64,000 nucleotides of DNA, taken from positions 1,116,001 to 1,180,000 of the forward strand of contig NZ_CP011047.1 of the NCBI RefSeq assembly GCF_000982825.1, in the 5' to 3' direction. The notes under the pieces were generated by a model, which had not been told where the DNA came from, made no database searches, and saw only the letters and a list, made by a program, of their open reading frames with translations. Origin of the DNA: Cronobacter sakazakii. GTDB taxonomy: Bacteria > Pseudomonadota > Gammaproteobacteria > Enterobacterales > Enterobacteriaceae. Within the stretch, counting starts at the first letter, position 1, and each line of letters opens with the position of its first letter. Positions 43,805 to 51,719 of this stretch are shown here, piece by piece. A program made the translations under genes and the position numbers.

Positions 43805-44347
43805 ATGACGCGTACTGCACTTATCAATATCGATACTCAGCAATCCTTTTTTCACCGCAGCTACTGGCGTGAAGACGATTTTCCGGCGTTTTGCGAGGCT
43901 ATCAACACGCTTATTGCAGGCTGCGAAGCACGCAATATTCCGATTGTTGATATCTTTCATGTCGATGGCGACGACGTGTTTACGCTTGAATCGGGCTTTG
44001 TAACGCCAATGCCTTTCCTGCGTCATAAGGCCGCCGTGACATTCCATAAGCATGTTCATAACGCGTTTACCGACACCGGGCTGGATTTATGGCTGCGCCA
44101 AAGAGATATTAACCACCTGATTATCTGCGGTATCCGTACCGAGCAGTGCTGCGAAACCACAACGCGGGTCGCCTCTGATCTGGGTTACCGGGTGACATTT
44201 GTCAGCGAAGCGACGCTGACGTTTCCGATGACCTGGAAAGGCGTGACGCTGGACGTGGACGCATTGCGCCACCGTACCGAAACGGTGCTGGCGGGGCGTT
44301 TTGCGACGATTAGCAGCGTGGCGCAATGTCTGGAGTCTTTGGAATGA
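43805..44347 (+). CDS. Isochorismatase-family cysteine hydrolase
   Basis: A 180-residue cytoplasmic hydrolase of the nicotinamidase/isochorismatase superfamily. The catalytic triad is visible: Asp in ALINIDTQQSFF near residue 10, Lys in VTFHKHVHNAF near 83, and Cys in IICGIRTEQCCETTTR near 116-120. The cis-peptide region GIRT also fits. The substrate (amide, nitrile-derived or isochorismate-like) cannot be told. Start at 43805 is chosen over an upstream in-frame codon inside the terminator. Its stop overlaps the next gene (ATGA), a regulator likely dedicated to it. Confidence 0.9.
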   Translation: MTRTALINIDTQQSFFHRSYWREDDFPAFCEAINTLIAGCEARNIPIVDIFHVDGDDVFTLESGFVTPMPFLRHKAAVTFHKHVHNAFTDTGLDLWLRQRDINHLIICGIRTEQCCETTTRVASDLGYRVTFVSEATLTFPMTWKGVTLDVDALRHRTETVLAGRFATISSVAQCLESLE

Positions 44348-45264
44348 CCATTCCTGTCTGGTTTGTGGTGTTGCCTGGCGTCATGGCGCTCGATTTAACA
44401 GGCCCGGCGGAGACGCTCGCGCTTGCGGGTGACGCCTTCAGCCTCAATTACATCGGGCCTGAAGAGCGAGTCGTGATGTCGACCGGCTTACAGGTGGCGG
44501 GTATCGCGCCGCTGCCGGAAACATTGCCGCCAGGCAGCCTGCTCGTCTTGCCGGGTGTCGCGGATTCCAGCCGCTGGTTTTCTACGCCGCAGGCGCTGGC
44601 CGCCCGCAACTGGCTGATGCGGCTTCAGCCGCTGATCCACAGCCAGCAGTTTACGCTTATCTGCGTCTGCTCGGGCTCGCTGCTGGCGGCGAAAGCCGGT
44701 CTGCTGCATGGCGTTGAATGCACCACGCACCATGACGTACTGGCGCGCCTGAAAGCCGCCGCTCCCGGCGCGCAGGTGCGCGATAACCGTATTTTTGTAG
44801 AAGATCGCGGTATCTGGACCAGTGCTGGTATTACGTCCGGCATCGATTTAAGCCTGCACCTGATCCACCGCCTGTGCGGGCCGCGCGCGGCGCTTGAAGT
44901 GGCGCGTGAAATGGTGGTCTGGTTTCGCCGCTCCGGCGACGATCCGCAGCTCTCGCCGTGGCTGCGTTACCGGAATCATTTACACCCCGCCGTGCATCGC
45001 GCGCAGGATTTGCTGGCAGCAAATCCGCAGGCGGCATGGAGCCTGACGGAGATTGCCGGGCGCGTGCATGTCAGCCCGCGCCATCTCACGCGACTCTTTA
45101 AAGAGCATCTGGGGATCAGCGTTCGTGATTATCTGGAACAGTTACGCGTGGCGTTTGCCAGCCAGTGTTTATTGCAGGGGCAGGGCGCGGAGCAGGCGGC
45201 CGTCGCTGCCGGGTTTTCATCCGCCCGGCAGTTTCAGCGCGCCCGATCGCGTGCCGTTAACTGA
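44344..45264 (+). CDS. GlxA-type AraC-family regulator with DJ-1/PfpI domain
   Basis: This 306-residue protein has an N-terminal DJ-1/PfpI glutamine amidotransferase-like domain (about residues 1-190) with a nucleophile-elbow cysteine in LICVCSGSLLAAKAGLL. The C-terminal AraC double helix-turn-helix (about 215-306) includes LTEIAGRVHVSPRHLTRLFKEHLGISVRDYLEQLR. This is the GlxA/FtrA architecture. It is co-translated with the cysteine hydrolase and probably activates it. The pair occupies the place where E. coli has yiaA and yiaB. It ends against wecH with eight bases of overlap. Confidence 0.92.
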   Translation: MTIPVWFVVLPGVMALDLTGPAETLALAGDAFSLNYIGPEERVVMSTGLQVAGIAPLPETLPPGSLLVLPGVADSSRWFSTPQALAARNWLMRLQPLIHSQQFTLICVCSGSLLAAKAGLLHGVECTTHHDVLARLKAAAPGAQVRDNRIFVEDRGIWTSAGITSGIDLSLHLIHRLCGPRAALEVAREMVVWFRRSGDDPQLSPWLRYRNHLHPAVHRAQDLLAANPQAAWSLTEIAGRVHVSPRHLTRLFKEHLGISVRDYLEQLRVAFASQCLLQGQGAEQAAVAAGFSSARQFQRARSRAVN

Positions 45265-46249
45265 CGAGACGACGGCGGTCTACGCGCTGCAACAGCGCGG
45301 CCAGCGCCAGGCTACCCGCCAGCGTCATACTAAAAATCCAGGCGATATCCAGCACCGGCCATGCCGTAAATTCAATATGCCGCGTGCGCAGAAAGTGAAT
45401 GATGAGCGCATGGAAGCCGTAAATCCCCAGCGAATAACGCGCGATAAACGCGAGCGGCGCCATCTCGCGGTTGAGCGTATTTTTCGCCAGTACCAGCAGG
45501 CTTAACGCGGCGATCAGCACCAGCGGGCCGCAGTAAAGATAAAAGGTGTCGGCGAAGTTGCCGTGGCTTTCCAGCGCCTGATGGGTGCCGCTCGCAATCG
45601 ACACGGTACTGACCGCCAGCACGATACCCGCCAGCAGGCTTACGGGGCGCAGCTCCGTTTCCATCATCCCGATGGCACGGCCCATCAACCCATACAGCAC
45701 GTAATAAAACGTATCGCCATTGATATAGAGATTCACCGGCAGCCACTGTACGCCGTCGAACTTTTGCGCCACAGTATTGGGATTTGCCACCACACCCAGC
45801 AGGACGATAAGCGCCAGCGCCGTCCGGCCATCGATACGCTTTACGCTTATCAGCGGCGACAACAGATAAATGACGATAATGGCGAAGAAAAACCATAAAT
45901 GGTAGAAAACGGGCTTTTGTAACAACAGCTTAAGCGAAATCTCACCATTAATTGGCGTCAGTAGCGCGATATAGGCGAGCGCCACGGCGCTGTAAAAAAC
46001 CAGGCAGAGCGCGATGCGTAGAAAATGCCGCTGCCCGGCGCTGCGTTCGCCGAAAAACAGGTACCCTGAAATCATAAAAAACAGCGGTACGCTGACGCGC
46101 GACGCAGAGTTCAGCAGGTTGGCGAAATCCCAGTTTAGCGGGCTGACCAGTGAAGGATTAGTAATATACCAGGTCGTCGTGTGGATCATGATGACCATCA
46201 GACAGGCTATCGCGCGCAGATTGTCTACCCAGTGAATTTTTTGCTGCAT
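45257..46249 (-). CDS. wecH: O-acetyltransferase WecH (YiaH)
   Basis: WecH is an acyltransferase-3 family inner-membrane enzyme that adds O-acetyl groups to enterobacterial common antigen. The 330-residue protein has about ten hydrophobic segments. The family signature begins IHWVDNLRAIACLMVIMIHTTTWY at residues 4-27, with the catalytic His in the last part, and SVPLFFMISGYLFFGERS near 53-70. ATG at 46249 is preceded by GAGGA and matches E. coli WecH; the open frame reaching 46480 runs through the divergent spacer and the ysaB start. The 3' end overlaps the GlxA-type gene by eight bases. Confidence 0.95.
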   Translation of the reverse strand: MQQKIHWVDNLRAIACLMVIMIHTTTWYITNPSLVSPLNWDFANLLNSASRVSVPLFFMISGYLFFGERSAGQRHFLRIALCLVFYSAVALAYIALLTPINGEISLKLLLQKPVFYHLWFFFAIIVIYLLSPLISVKRIDGRTALALIVLLGVVANPNTVAQKFDGVQWLPVNLYINGDTFYYVLYGLMGRAIGMMETELRPVSLLAGIVLAVSTVSIASGTHQALESHGNFADTFYLYCGPLVLIAALSLLVLAKNTLNREMAPLAFIARYSLGIYGFHALIIHFLRTRHIEFTAWPVLDIAWIFSMTLAGSLALAALLQRVDRRRLVS

Positions 46250-46436
46250 CAGTTCCTCTGTACCATCTTTAATTATCAGCAGTGTGACTTCCTGATTCTG
46301 GATCCTGCTCCACGGAACAATCTGAGTTTCAGGGCGGCCCGTTGTCAGCCTTAGGGCGATTTCGCAGAATGCACGCCCTTTGTCCGCTGCGGTCACCCGC
46401 GCTTTGGTCGTCATTTTAACATGGAGATAACAAACT

Positions 46437-46748
46437 ATGACGAGGCTGTTGCCCCGCACGCTTTGGCTGGTGCTGTTCACAGGCGCGCTGGCCGGTTGCA
46501 GTCACGAGGACGCGCATCCGCAGCATGCGCAAAAAGGACGTGTCAGCGCGCCGCACTCGCTGGAAATGGAGCAGCAGTGTAAAGCAAAAGCCGCTCATCG
46601 CTACAATACCGATGCGCAGAACGTCACCGTTAACGGTTTCGAGGCGTATCAGGGAAGCTATGAAATGCGCGGCTATACGGCGCGTGAAGAGGGCTTTACC
46701 TGCTCTTTCGACGCGAACGGTCAATTTTTACACCTTTCCATGCGTTAA
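46437..46748 (+). CDS. ysaB: YsaB family lipoprotein
   Basis: A 103-residue lipoprotein homologous to E. coli YsaB, function unknown. It has a hydrophobic signal followed by a lipobox (LAGC at residues 18-21), so it should be lipidated and anchored in the envelope. The conserved part begins LEMEQQCKAKAAHRYNTDAQNVTVNGF and ends in CSFDANGQFLHLSMR, as in E. coli. It is divergent from wecH and upstream of glyQ, the same arrangement as E. coli. Confidence 0.9.
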   Translation: MTRLLPRTLWLVLFTGALAGCSHEDAHPQHAQKGRVSAPHSLEMEQQCKAKAAHRYNTDAQNVTVNGFEAYQGSYEMRGYTAREEGFTCSFDANGQFLHLSMR

Positions 46749-46805
46749 TGGCGCAACCGCGCGTCAACCGCCCGCTTTTGGTCGTGGATTGAGGCTGTAT
46801 ATCTG

Positions 46806-46829
46806 GCGGTCAACGGGTATACTGACCGC
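46806..46829. promoter_or_regulatory. Inverted repeat around a -10-like element before glyQ
   Basis: GCGGTCA-N10-TGACCGC, with TATACT at 46818-46823 inside. It lies 38 bases before the glyQ start, so it could be the glyQS promoter core with an overlapping operator. Confidence 0.45.
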
Positions 46830-46866
46830 TTCCAAATAAACCCACTCGTATCGCGTGCGAAATCAT

Positions 46867-47778
46867 ATGCAAAAGTTTGATACCAGGACCTTTCAGGGCC
46901 TGATCCTGACCTTACAGGATTACTGGGCTCGTCAGGGCTGCACCATCGTTCAACCTCTGGACATGGAAGTCGGCGCCGGCACCTCCCACCCGATGACCTG
47001 CCTGCGGGCGCTGGGCCCGGAGCCTATCGCGGCCGCTTATGTTCAGCCTTCCCGCCGCCCGACCGATGGCCGCTACGGCGAAAACCCCAACCGTTTACAG
47101 CACTACTACCAGTTCCAGGTGATCATCAAGCCGTCGCCGGACAATATTCAGGAGCTGTACCTGGGGTCGCTTAAAGAGCTGGGTATGGACCCGACCATTC
47201 ATGATATTCGCTTCGTCGAAGACAACTGGGAAAACCCGACGCTCGGCGCCTGGGGCCTCGGCTGGGAAGTGTGGCTGAACGGCATGGAAGTGACGCAGTT
47301 CACTTACTTCCAGCAGGTTGGCGGCCTGGAGTGCAAACCGGTGACCGGTGAAATCACTTACGGCCTTGAGCGTCTCGCCATGTACATTCAGGGCGTGGAC
47401 AGCGTTTATGACCTGGTCTGGAGCGATGGCCCGCTTGGCAAAACCACTTACGGCGATGTGTTCCATCAGAACGAAGTGGAGCAATCCACCTATAACTTCG
47501 AATACGCCGACGTGGATTTCCTGTTCACCTGCTTTGAGCAGTACGAAAAAGAAGCTCAACAGCTGCTGGCGCTGGAAAACCCGCTGCCGCTGCCTGCTTA
47601 TGAACGTATTCTGAAAGCCGCCCACAGCTTCAACCTGCTGGACGCGCGCAAGGCTATCTCGGTGACCGAGCGCCAGCGCTACATTTTGCGTATCCGCACG
47701 CTGACCAAAGCCGTGGCCGAAGCCTACTACGCCTCCCGCGAGGCGCTGGGCTTCCCGATGTGCAACAGAAATAAATAA
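46867..47778 (+). CDS. glyQ: Glycyl-tRNA synthetase alpha subunit
   Basis: GlyQ is the catalytic alpha chain of the alpha2-beta2 glycyl-tRNA synthetase. The 303 residues equal the E. coli length and begin MQKFDTRTFQGLILTLQDYW. The class II signature residues are in GAGTSHPMTCLRALGPEP near 32-49, RRPTDGRYGENPNRLQHYYQF near 56-76 and ITYGLERLAMY near 163-173. I place the start at 46867 as in E. coli; a four-codon longer frame is possible. glyS follows nine bases after the stop. Confidence 0.98.
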   Translation: MQKFDTRTFQGLILTLQDYWARQGCTIVQPLDMEVGAGTSHPMTCLRALGPEPIAAAYVQPSRRPTDGRYGENPNRLQHYYQFQVIIKPSPDNIQELYLGSLKELGMDPTIHDIRFVEDNWENPTLGAWGLGWEVWLNGMEVTQFTYFQQVGGLECKPVTGEITYGLERLAMYIQGVDSVYDLVWSDGPLGKTTYGDVFHQNEVEQSTYNFEYADVDFLFTCFEQYEKEAQQLLALENPLPLPAYERILKAAHSFNLLDARKAISVTERQRYILRIRTLTKAVAEAYYASREALGFPMCNRNK

Positions 47779-47787
47779 GAGGCTGCC

Positions 47788-49857
47788 ATGTCTGAGAAAA
47801 CTTTTCTGGTGGAGATTGGCACTGAAGAGCTGCCACCAAAAGCCCTGCGCAGCCTGGCGGAATCCTTCGCTGCGAACTTTACTGCTGAACTGGACGCGGC
47901 GGGCCTGACCCACGGCGTCGTGAGCTGGTTTGCGGCGCCGCGTCGTCTGGCGCTGAAAGTGGCGAATCTGGCGGCGTCTCAGCCGGATCGCGAAGTTGAA
48001 AAACGTGGCCCGGCGGTCTCTGCGGCGTTTGACGCCGAGGGCAATCCGAGCAAAGCGGCTGAAGGCTGGGCGCGTGGCTGCGGCATTACTGTCGATCAGG
48101 CGGAGCGTCTGGTCACCGACAAAGGCGAGTGGCTGATGTATCGCGCCCATGTGAAAGGCGAAAGCGCGCAGGCGCTGCTGCCGGACATGGTGAGCACCGC
48201 GCTGTCTAAATTGCCGATTCCGAAACTGATGCGCTGGGGCGCGTCTGACGTCCAGTTCGTGCGCCCGGTTCACACCGTGACGCTGCTGCTGGACGATGAA
48301 GTGCTGCCGGCGACGATTCTTGGTATTCAGTCCGACCGCGTGATCCGTGGTCATCGCTTTATGGGCGAGCCGGAATTCACTATCGACCACGCCGATCAGT
48401 ACCCGCAGATCCTGCTGGAGCGCGGCAAGGTCATCGCCGACTACAACGCGCGTAAAGCCAAAATTCAGCAGGACGCCGAAGCGGCAGCCGCGAAAATCGG
48501 CGGCAATGCCGATCTGAGCGATAGCCTCCTTGAAGAAGTCACCTCGCTGGTGGAATGGCCGGTGGTACTGACCGCGAAATTCGAAGAGAAATTCCTGGCG
48601 GTGCCGGCGGAAGCGCTGGTCTATACCATGAAAGGCGACCAGAAGTATTTCCCGGTGTACGGTACCGACGGCAAGCTGCTGCCGAACTTTATCTTTGTGG
48701 CGAATATCGAGTCCAAAGATCCGCGCCAGATTATCTCCGGTAACGAAAAAGTGGTGCGTCCGCGTCTGGCGGATGCAGAATTCTTCTTCAACACTGACCG
48801 CAAAAAACGTCTGGAAGATCACCTGCCGCGTCTCGAAACTGTGCTGTTCCAGCAGCAGCTCGGCACGCTGCGCGACAAAACCGACCGCATTCAGGCGCTT
48901 TCCGGCTGGATTGCCAGCCAGATAGGCGCGGATGTGAATCACGCGACGCGCGCGGGCCTGCTTTCCAAATGCGATCTGATGACCAACATGGTGTTTGAGT
49001 TTACCGACACCCAGGGCGTCATGGGCATGCACTACGCTCGTCATGATGGCGAGTCTGAAGACGTTGCGGTGGCGCTGAATGAGCAGTATATGCCGCGCTT
49101 TGCAGGCGATGCGCTGCCGTCAAGCCTGGTGGCGTGCGCCGTGGCGATTGCCGATAAAATGGATACGCTGGCCGGGATTTTCGGTATTGGTCAGCATCCG
49201 AAAGGCGATAAAGACCCGTTCGCGCTGCGCCGCGCTGCCCTTGGCGTGCTGCGTATCATCGTTGAGAAAAACCTGCCGCTCGATCTGCAAACCCTGACGG
49301 AAGAAGCGGTGCGCCTGTACGGCAGCAAGCTGACCAACGCGAAAGTGGTGGATGATGTCGTGGACTTTATGCTGGGCCGCTTCCGCGCCTGGTATCAGGA
49401 TGAAGGCTACAGCGTCGACACCATTCAGGCGGTGCTGGCGAATCGTCCGACCCGCCCGGCGGATTTCGATGCCCGCATGAAGGCGGTGTCGCACTTCCGT
49501 ACTCTGGATGAAGCCGTGGCGCTGGCCGCAGCGAACAAACGCGTTTCCAACATTCTCGCGAAAGCCACCGAGCCGCTGAACGATGAAGTTCATGCATCGG
49601 TACTGAAAGAAGATCCGGAAATTCGTCTGGCGCTGCAGGTCGCTGTAATGCGCGACAAGCTGCAGCCGCTGTTTGCGGAAGGCCGCTACCAGGAAGCGCT
49701 GGTCGAACTGGCGCAGCTGCGCGAGCCGGTGGATGAGTTCTTCGAAAAAGTGATGGTTAACGCGGACGATGCGCAGGTGCGTATTAATCGTCTGACGCTG
49801 CTGTCAAAATTACGTGCACTGTTCCTGCAAGTGGCGGATATTTCCCTGCTGCAGTAA
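47788..49857 (+). CDS. glyS: Glycyl-tRNA synthetase beta subunit
   Basis: GlyS is the tRNA-binding beta chain of glycyl-tRNA synthetase. The 689 residues match E. coli exactly and begin MSEKTFLVEIGTEELPPKALRSL. An HD-like domain (KCDLMTNMVFEFTDTQG, YARHDGES) and a C-terminal anticodon-binding domain follow. AGG precedes the start and the gene ends in a strong terminator. A 649-codon open frame on the opposite strand of glyQS is a codon-bias artefact. Confidence 0.98.
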   Translation: MSEKTFLVEIGTEELPPKALRSLAESFAANFTAELDAAGLTHGVVSWFAAPRRLALKVANLAASQPDREVEKRGPAVSAAFDAEGNPSKAAEGWARGCGITVDQAERLVTDKGEWLMYRAHVKGESAQALLPDMVSTALSKLPIPKLMRWGASDVQFVRPVHTVTLLLDDEVLPATILGIQSDRVIRGHRFMGEPEFTIDHADQYPQILLERGKVIADYNARKAKIQQDAEAAAAKIGGNADLSDSLLEEVTSLVEWPVVLTAKFEEKFLAVPAEALVYTMKGDQKYFPVYGTDGKLLPNFIFVANIESKDPRQIISGNEKVVRPRLADAEFFFNTDRKKRLEDHLPRLETVLFQQQLGTLRDKTDRIQALSGWIASQIGADVNHATRAGLLSKCDLMTNMVFEFTDTQGVMGMHYARHDGESEDVAVALNEQYMPRFAGDALPSSLVACAVAIADKMDTLAGIFGIGQHPKGDKDPFALRRAALGVLRIIVEKNLPLDLQTLTEEAVRLYGSKLTNAKVVDDVVDFMLGRFRAWYQDEGYSVDTIQAVLANRPTRPADFDARMKAVSHFRTLDEAVALAAANKRVSNILAKATEPLNDEVHASVLKEDPEIRLALQVAVMRDKLQPLFAEGRYQEALVELAQLREPVDEFFEKVMVNADDAQVRINRLTLLSKLRALFLQVADISLLQ

Positions 49858-49874
49858 CGTGTTCCGTTAATAAT

Positions 49875-49902
49875 AAAAAACCCGCCGCTGGCGGGTTTTT
49901 TT
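49875..49902 (+). terminator. Intrinsic terminator of glyQS
   Basis: CCCGCC-GCT-GGCGGG is preceded by an A-run and followed by seven T, about 20 bases after the glyS stop. Confidence 0.93.
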
Positions 49903-50064
49903 ATAGCGATTTTCGCTACGTTGAATTCTTATTTTATTATCATAATACAAAAAGCGCGGGGTTATTACGCGGTCACGTAATTATTACTAAGCCGGTTGCG
50001 GATAATATAGCGCGCGGGTGCTCAGGCTGGCTTGGGCATGATGCAAAGGCTGGTCAGATGAATG

Positions 50065-50097
50065 CCCCCCTAAGTTAATTCCATTTAACCTCGGGGG
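50065..50097 (-). repeat. Relic sok-like hairpin of the first hok locus
   Basis: CCCCC-TAAGTTAAT and ATTTAACCTCGGGGG form an imperfect stem whose layout resembles the sok terminator hairpin of hok loci. No T-run follows on the minus strand and no intact mok frame covers it, so it is probably decayed. Confidence 0.45.
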
Positions 50098-50155
50098 AGG
50101 CTGCAATCAGAACCCAACAGCCTGATTGTAGCCTCTTCCCTATAAGGAGGCAATT

Positions 50156-50314
50156 ATGCCAATAAAATCCCGATATGCTTTTTTAAGCATAGTAGCGCTG
50201 TGTATTACGGTGCTGTGTTTCGCCTTAATAATGCGTGATCGCTTATGTGAATTCACTATTAAAGAGGGAAGCCGGGAAATACGGGCAATCCTTGCTTACG
50301 AACCAGGGAAGTAG
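50156..50314 (+). CDS. hokA: Hok-family type I toxin, HokA-like
   Basis: A 52-residue Hok/Gef toxin, too short for routine gene calling. It starts MPIKSRYAFLSIVALC, has one transmembrane helix (about residues 8-25), and a C-terminal part EFTIKEGSREIRAILAYEPGK, the Hok signature with conserved Cys and AYE. Hok depolarises the inner membrane when its antisense RNA is lost. TAAGGAGG gives a strong ribosome site. E. coli has hokA in the same position near glyS. No open mok frame precedes it, so its control is probably degenerate. Confidence 0.9.
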   Translation: MPIKSRYAFLSIVALCITVLCFALIMRDRLCEFTIKEGSREIRAILAYEPGK

Positions 50315-50321
50315 CCTTTGG

Positions 50322-50340
50322 ATGGGGGAGCAATCCCCCA
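50322..50340 (+). repeat. Hairpin in the hokA 3' region
   Basis: TGGGGGA-GCAA-TCCCCCA, eight bases after the hokA stop. Hok mRNAs carry stable 3' structures, including the fold-back element; this could be part of one. Confidence 0.5.
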
Positions 50341-50395
50341 CCCACTGGTCAGGAGGGCGGGTTGGCCTGCACGACCCAAATGTATTCTGAAAAGC

Positions 50396-50424
50396 AACGC
50401 CCCCGCATTGGCGGGGGCGTTTTG
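50396..50424. terminator. Terminator between hokA and yiaG
   Basis: ACGCCCCCGC-ATTG-GCGGGGGCGT followed by TTTTG. It lies between convergent hokA and yiaG and can serve both. Confidence 0.85.
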
Positions 50425-50454
50425 TTTGCGAAAAAAAGTGTACTGGCTTGCGTT

Positions 50455-50748
50455 TCATTCCATGAGTTGTTTACTGAGCATGGGATTCGCCTGAATCAGG
50501 CGCATCAGCTTCAGTTCGGTGCTGGAGGGTTTCACGCGGCGGGATTCCCACTCCTGAACCATGGCGACACTGACACCCATCACACGAGCCAAATCATCTG
50601 TTTTCAGGCCCGTTCTTTTGCGTAACAGTTCAAATTCTGTAAACACGTTAGGTTTCTGCGTCAGGGTAACCGTATCAGAGGCATCTTTCTTTAATACAAT
50701 TTGTTCGAGGCTGCTGAGCAACTCAAACATAGGGTCTTTAGATTCCAT
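50455..50748 (-). CDS. yiaG: HTH-type regulator YiaG
   Basis: YiaG is a 97-residue Cro/cI (XRE)-type DNA-binding protein. The helix-turn-helix lies at about residues 41-80: ELLRKRTGLKTDDLARVMGVSVAMVQEWESRRVKPSS, and the end LMRLIQANPMLSKQLME matches E. coli YiaG. The N-terminal part (KDPMFELLSSLEQIV) resembles proteins that pair as antitoxins in HigBA/MqsRA-type systems, but no adjacent RelE-type toxin gene exists. Its regulon is unknown. It lies between the two hok loci and converges with the first. Confidence 0.93.
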   Translation of the reverse strand: MESKDPMFELLSSLEQIVLKKDASDTVTLTQKPNVFTEFELLRKRTGLKTDDLARVMGVSVAMVQEWESRRVKPSSTELKLMRLIQANPMLSKQLME

Positions 50749-51193
50749 TTTGGACTCCTAATCACACAGCGGGATCGTGAACGTCTAAGAAGCTTCTTAA
50801 TCATAGTTCGGAAAAAACCAAACTGCGGGCAGGGTAGTATAAGATTTTGCGGTTGTTGACTGGCGAGCGCCGGTTGTGGCGGTTCGGTGGTGGAATATCT
50901 CGTCCTAATTGATTGATATTAGGATTAATCTTAAGAAAGTATAGTTTTGTAAAAGATCATGGCGCGATCCTTTATCCCCTGCGCGATCCCGCCATAAGCC
51001 CGGCGTTTTAGAACGCGCGCACCGCTCTTCTGACGCTCATATACCGGGGTCCAGTCATGCGATGGGAAAGCACTCATGTCGGTTTCTGAAAAGCACCGAA
51101 TCACATTCAGGCAGCTTAAAAAGGCAGCGTAAAATACGCCCGGCGCTTGAGGCTTTTTGCCTCCGGCAATCAGCAAAGTTACCGCTATGGCGG
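50749..51193. other. Gene-poor stretch between yiaG and the second hok locus
   Basis: This 445-base stretch has no supported gene. In E. coli cspA occupies this general position; no CspA-like reading frame is present on either strand. A minus-strand frame at 50931-51176 (81 codons) has no ribosome site and no family I recognise. The beginning (50760-50860) probably holds the yiaG promoter. Confidence 0.5.
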
Positions 51194-51415
51194 ATGGCAG
51201 AAAGAAGAAAGCCCCGAAGGTTAATTTTCATTAACCAACGAGGCTGTCTCCATACTGAACATATGCAGATTAGCCTCTTACCCGTCGCAAGACAAGGAAA
51301 AGAAGCTGATGAAACTACCGCGAAATGCGCTTATCTGGTGCGTATTAATCGTTTGTACCACGCTATTAATATTCACGCTCCTTATCAGGAAATCGCTGTG
51401 CGAAATCCGTTATAA
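51194..51415 (+). CDS. mok: Mok, mediator-of-killing overlapping frame
   Basis: A 73-codon frame begins at ATG 51194 and overlaps the hok gene in another frame, ending inside it at 51415. Mok of plasmid R1 is about 70 codons and overlaps hok in the same way; its translation is needed for hok translation, and Sok RNA blocks the mok start. Here the sok hairpin covers codons 7-17. The product sequence itself is not conserved or functional, so its role is regulatory. An ATG at 51266 is an alternative internal start. Confidence 0.65.
   Translation: MAERRKPRRLIFINQRGCLHTEHMQISLLPVARQGKEADETTAKCAYLVRINRLYHAINIHAPYQEIAVRNPL
51200..51262 (-). ncRNA. sok: Sok antisense RNA (predicted)
   Basis: The minus strand encodes a hairpin with arms GCCTCGTTGGTTAAT and ATTAACCTTCGGGGC (51211-51244), followed by TTTCTTCTTT, as in Sok RNA terminators. 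It is antisense to the beginning of mok. The exact 5' end is not determined from sequence; the coordinates assume a Sok of about 60 bases. Confidence 0.6.
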
Positions 51416-51467
51416 GGACAGATATCGGGAGGCCGCTGCGTTTCTGGCTTACGAATCCGGTAAGTAG
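51309..51467 (+). CDS. hok: Hok-family type I toxin, second copy
   Basis: A 52-residue Hok toxin (MKLPRNALIWCVLIVC at the start, then a single transmembrane helix and LCEIRYKDRYREAAAFLAYESGK). This is closer to the canonical chromosomal Hok sequence than the first copy, with the invariant LCEIRY and AYESGK. AAGGAAAAGAAGCTG before the ATG is the standard hok leader. The locus is complete, with mok in the overlapping frame and a sok antisense hairpin, so this copy is likely functional. It ends about 80 bases before a terminator and is upstream of yiaF. Confidence 0.9.
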   Translation: MKLPRNALIWCVLIVCTTLLIFTLLIRKSLCEIRYKDRYREAAAFLAYESGK

Positions 51468-51546
51468 CGTCTGGAGGGCGGGGGAAACCCCGCCTTTTCA
51501 GGCCAGGCGAGGCTATGGGGCGGTATGGCTGTGAGCGTCTTTATTA

Positions 51547-51580
51547 AGGGTCGTCAGCGCAGGCTGGCGGCCCTTTTTTA
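51547..51580 (+). terminator. Terminator of the second hok locus
   Basis: GGGTCGTCAGC and GCTGGCGGCCC pair with small mismatches and are followed by six T. Confidence 0.8.
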
Positions 51581-51719
51581 CGCACGGCGCGCTGCCTTTC
51601 GCATAATCGCTTTTGCAGCGCAATAAAGGGTATCCTGCGCGGCGCGTCTGAACTATCCTTGTGGGCGTTGAAGCACACTGGCAGTGGTGTGCGCGTTGAT
51701 GAGTGAAAGGAGCAAAAAA

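Noticed and set aside
47095..49044. A 649-codon open frame on the minus strand
   Set aside because: It is antisense to glyQ and glyS, both certain genes, and its product has no recognisable domain or ribosome site.
50931..51176. An 81-codon minus-strand frame between yiaG and the second hok
   Set aside because: No ribosome site, no known domain, and it sits in a region likely to be noncoding. A decayed gene fragment cannot be excluded.
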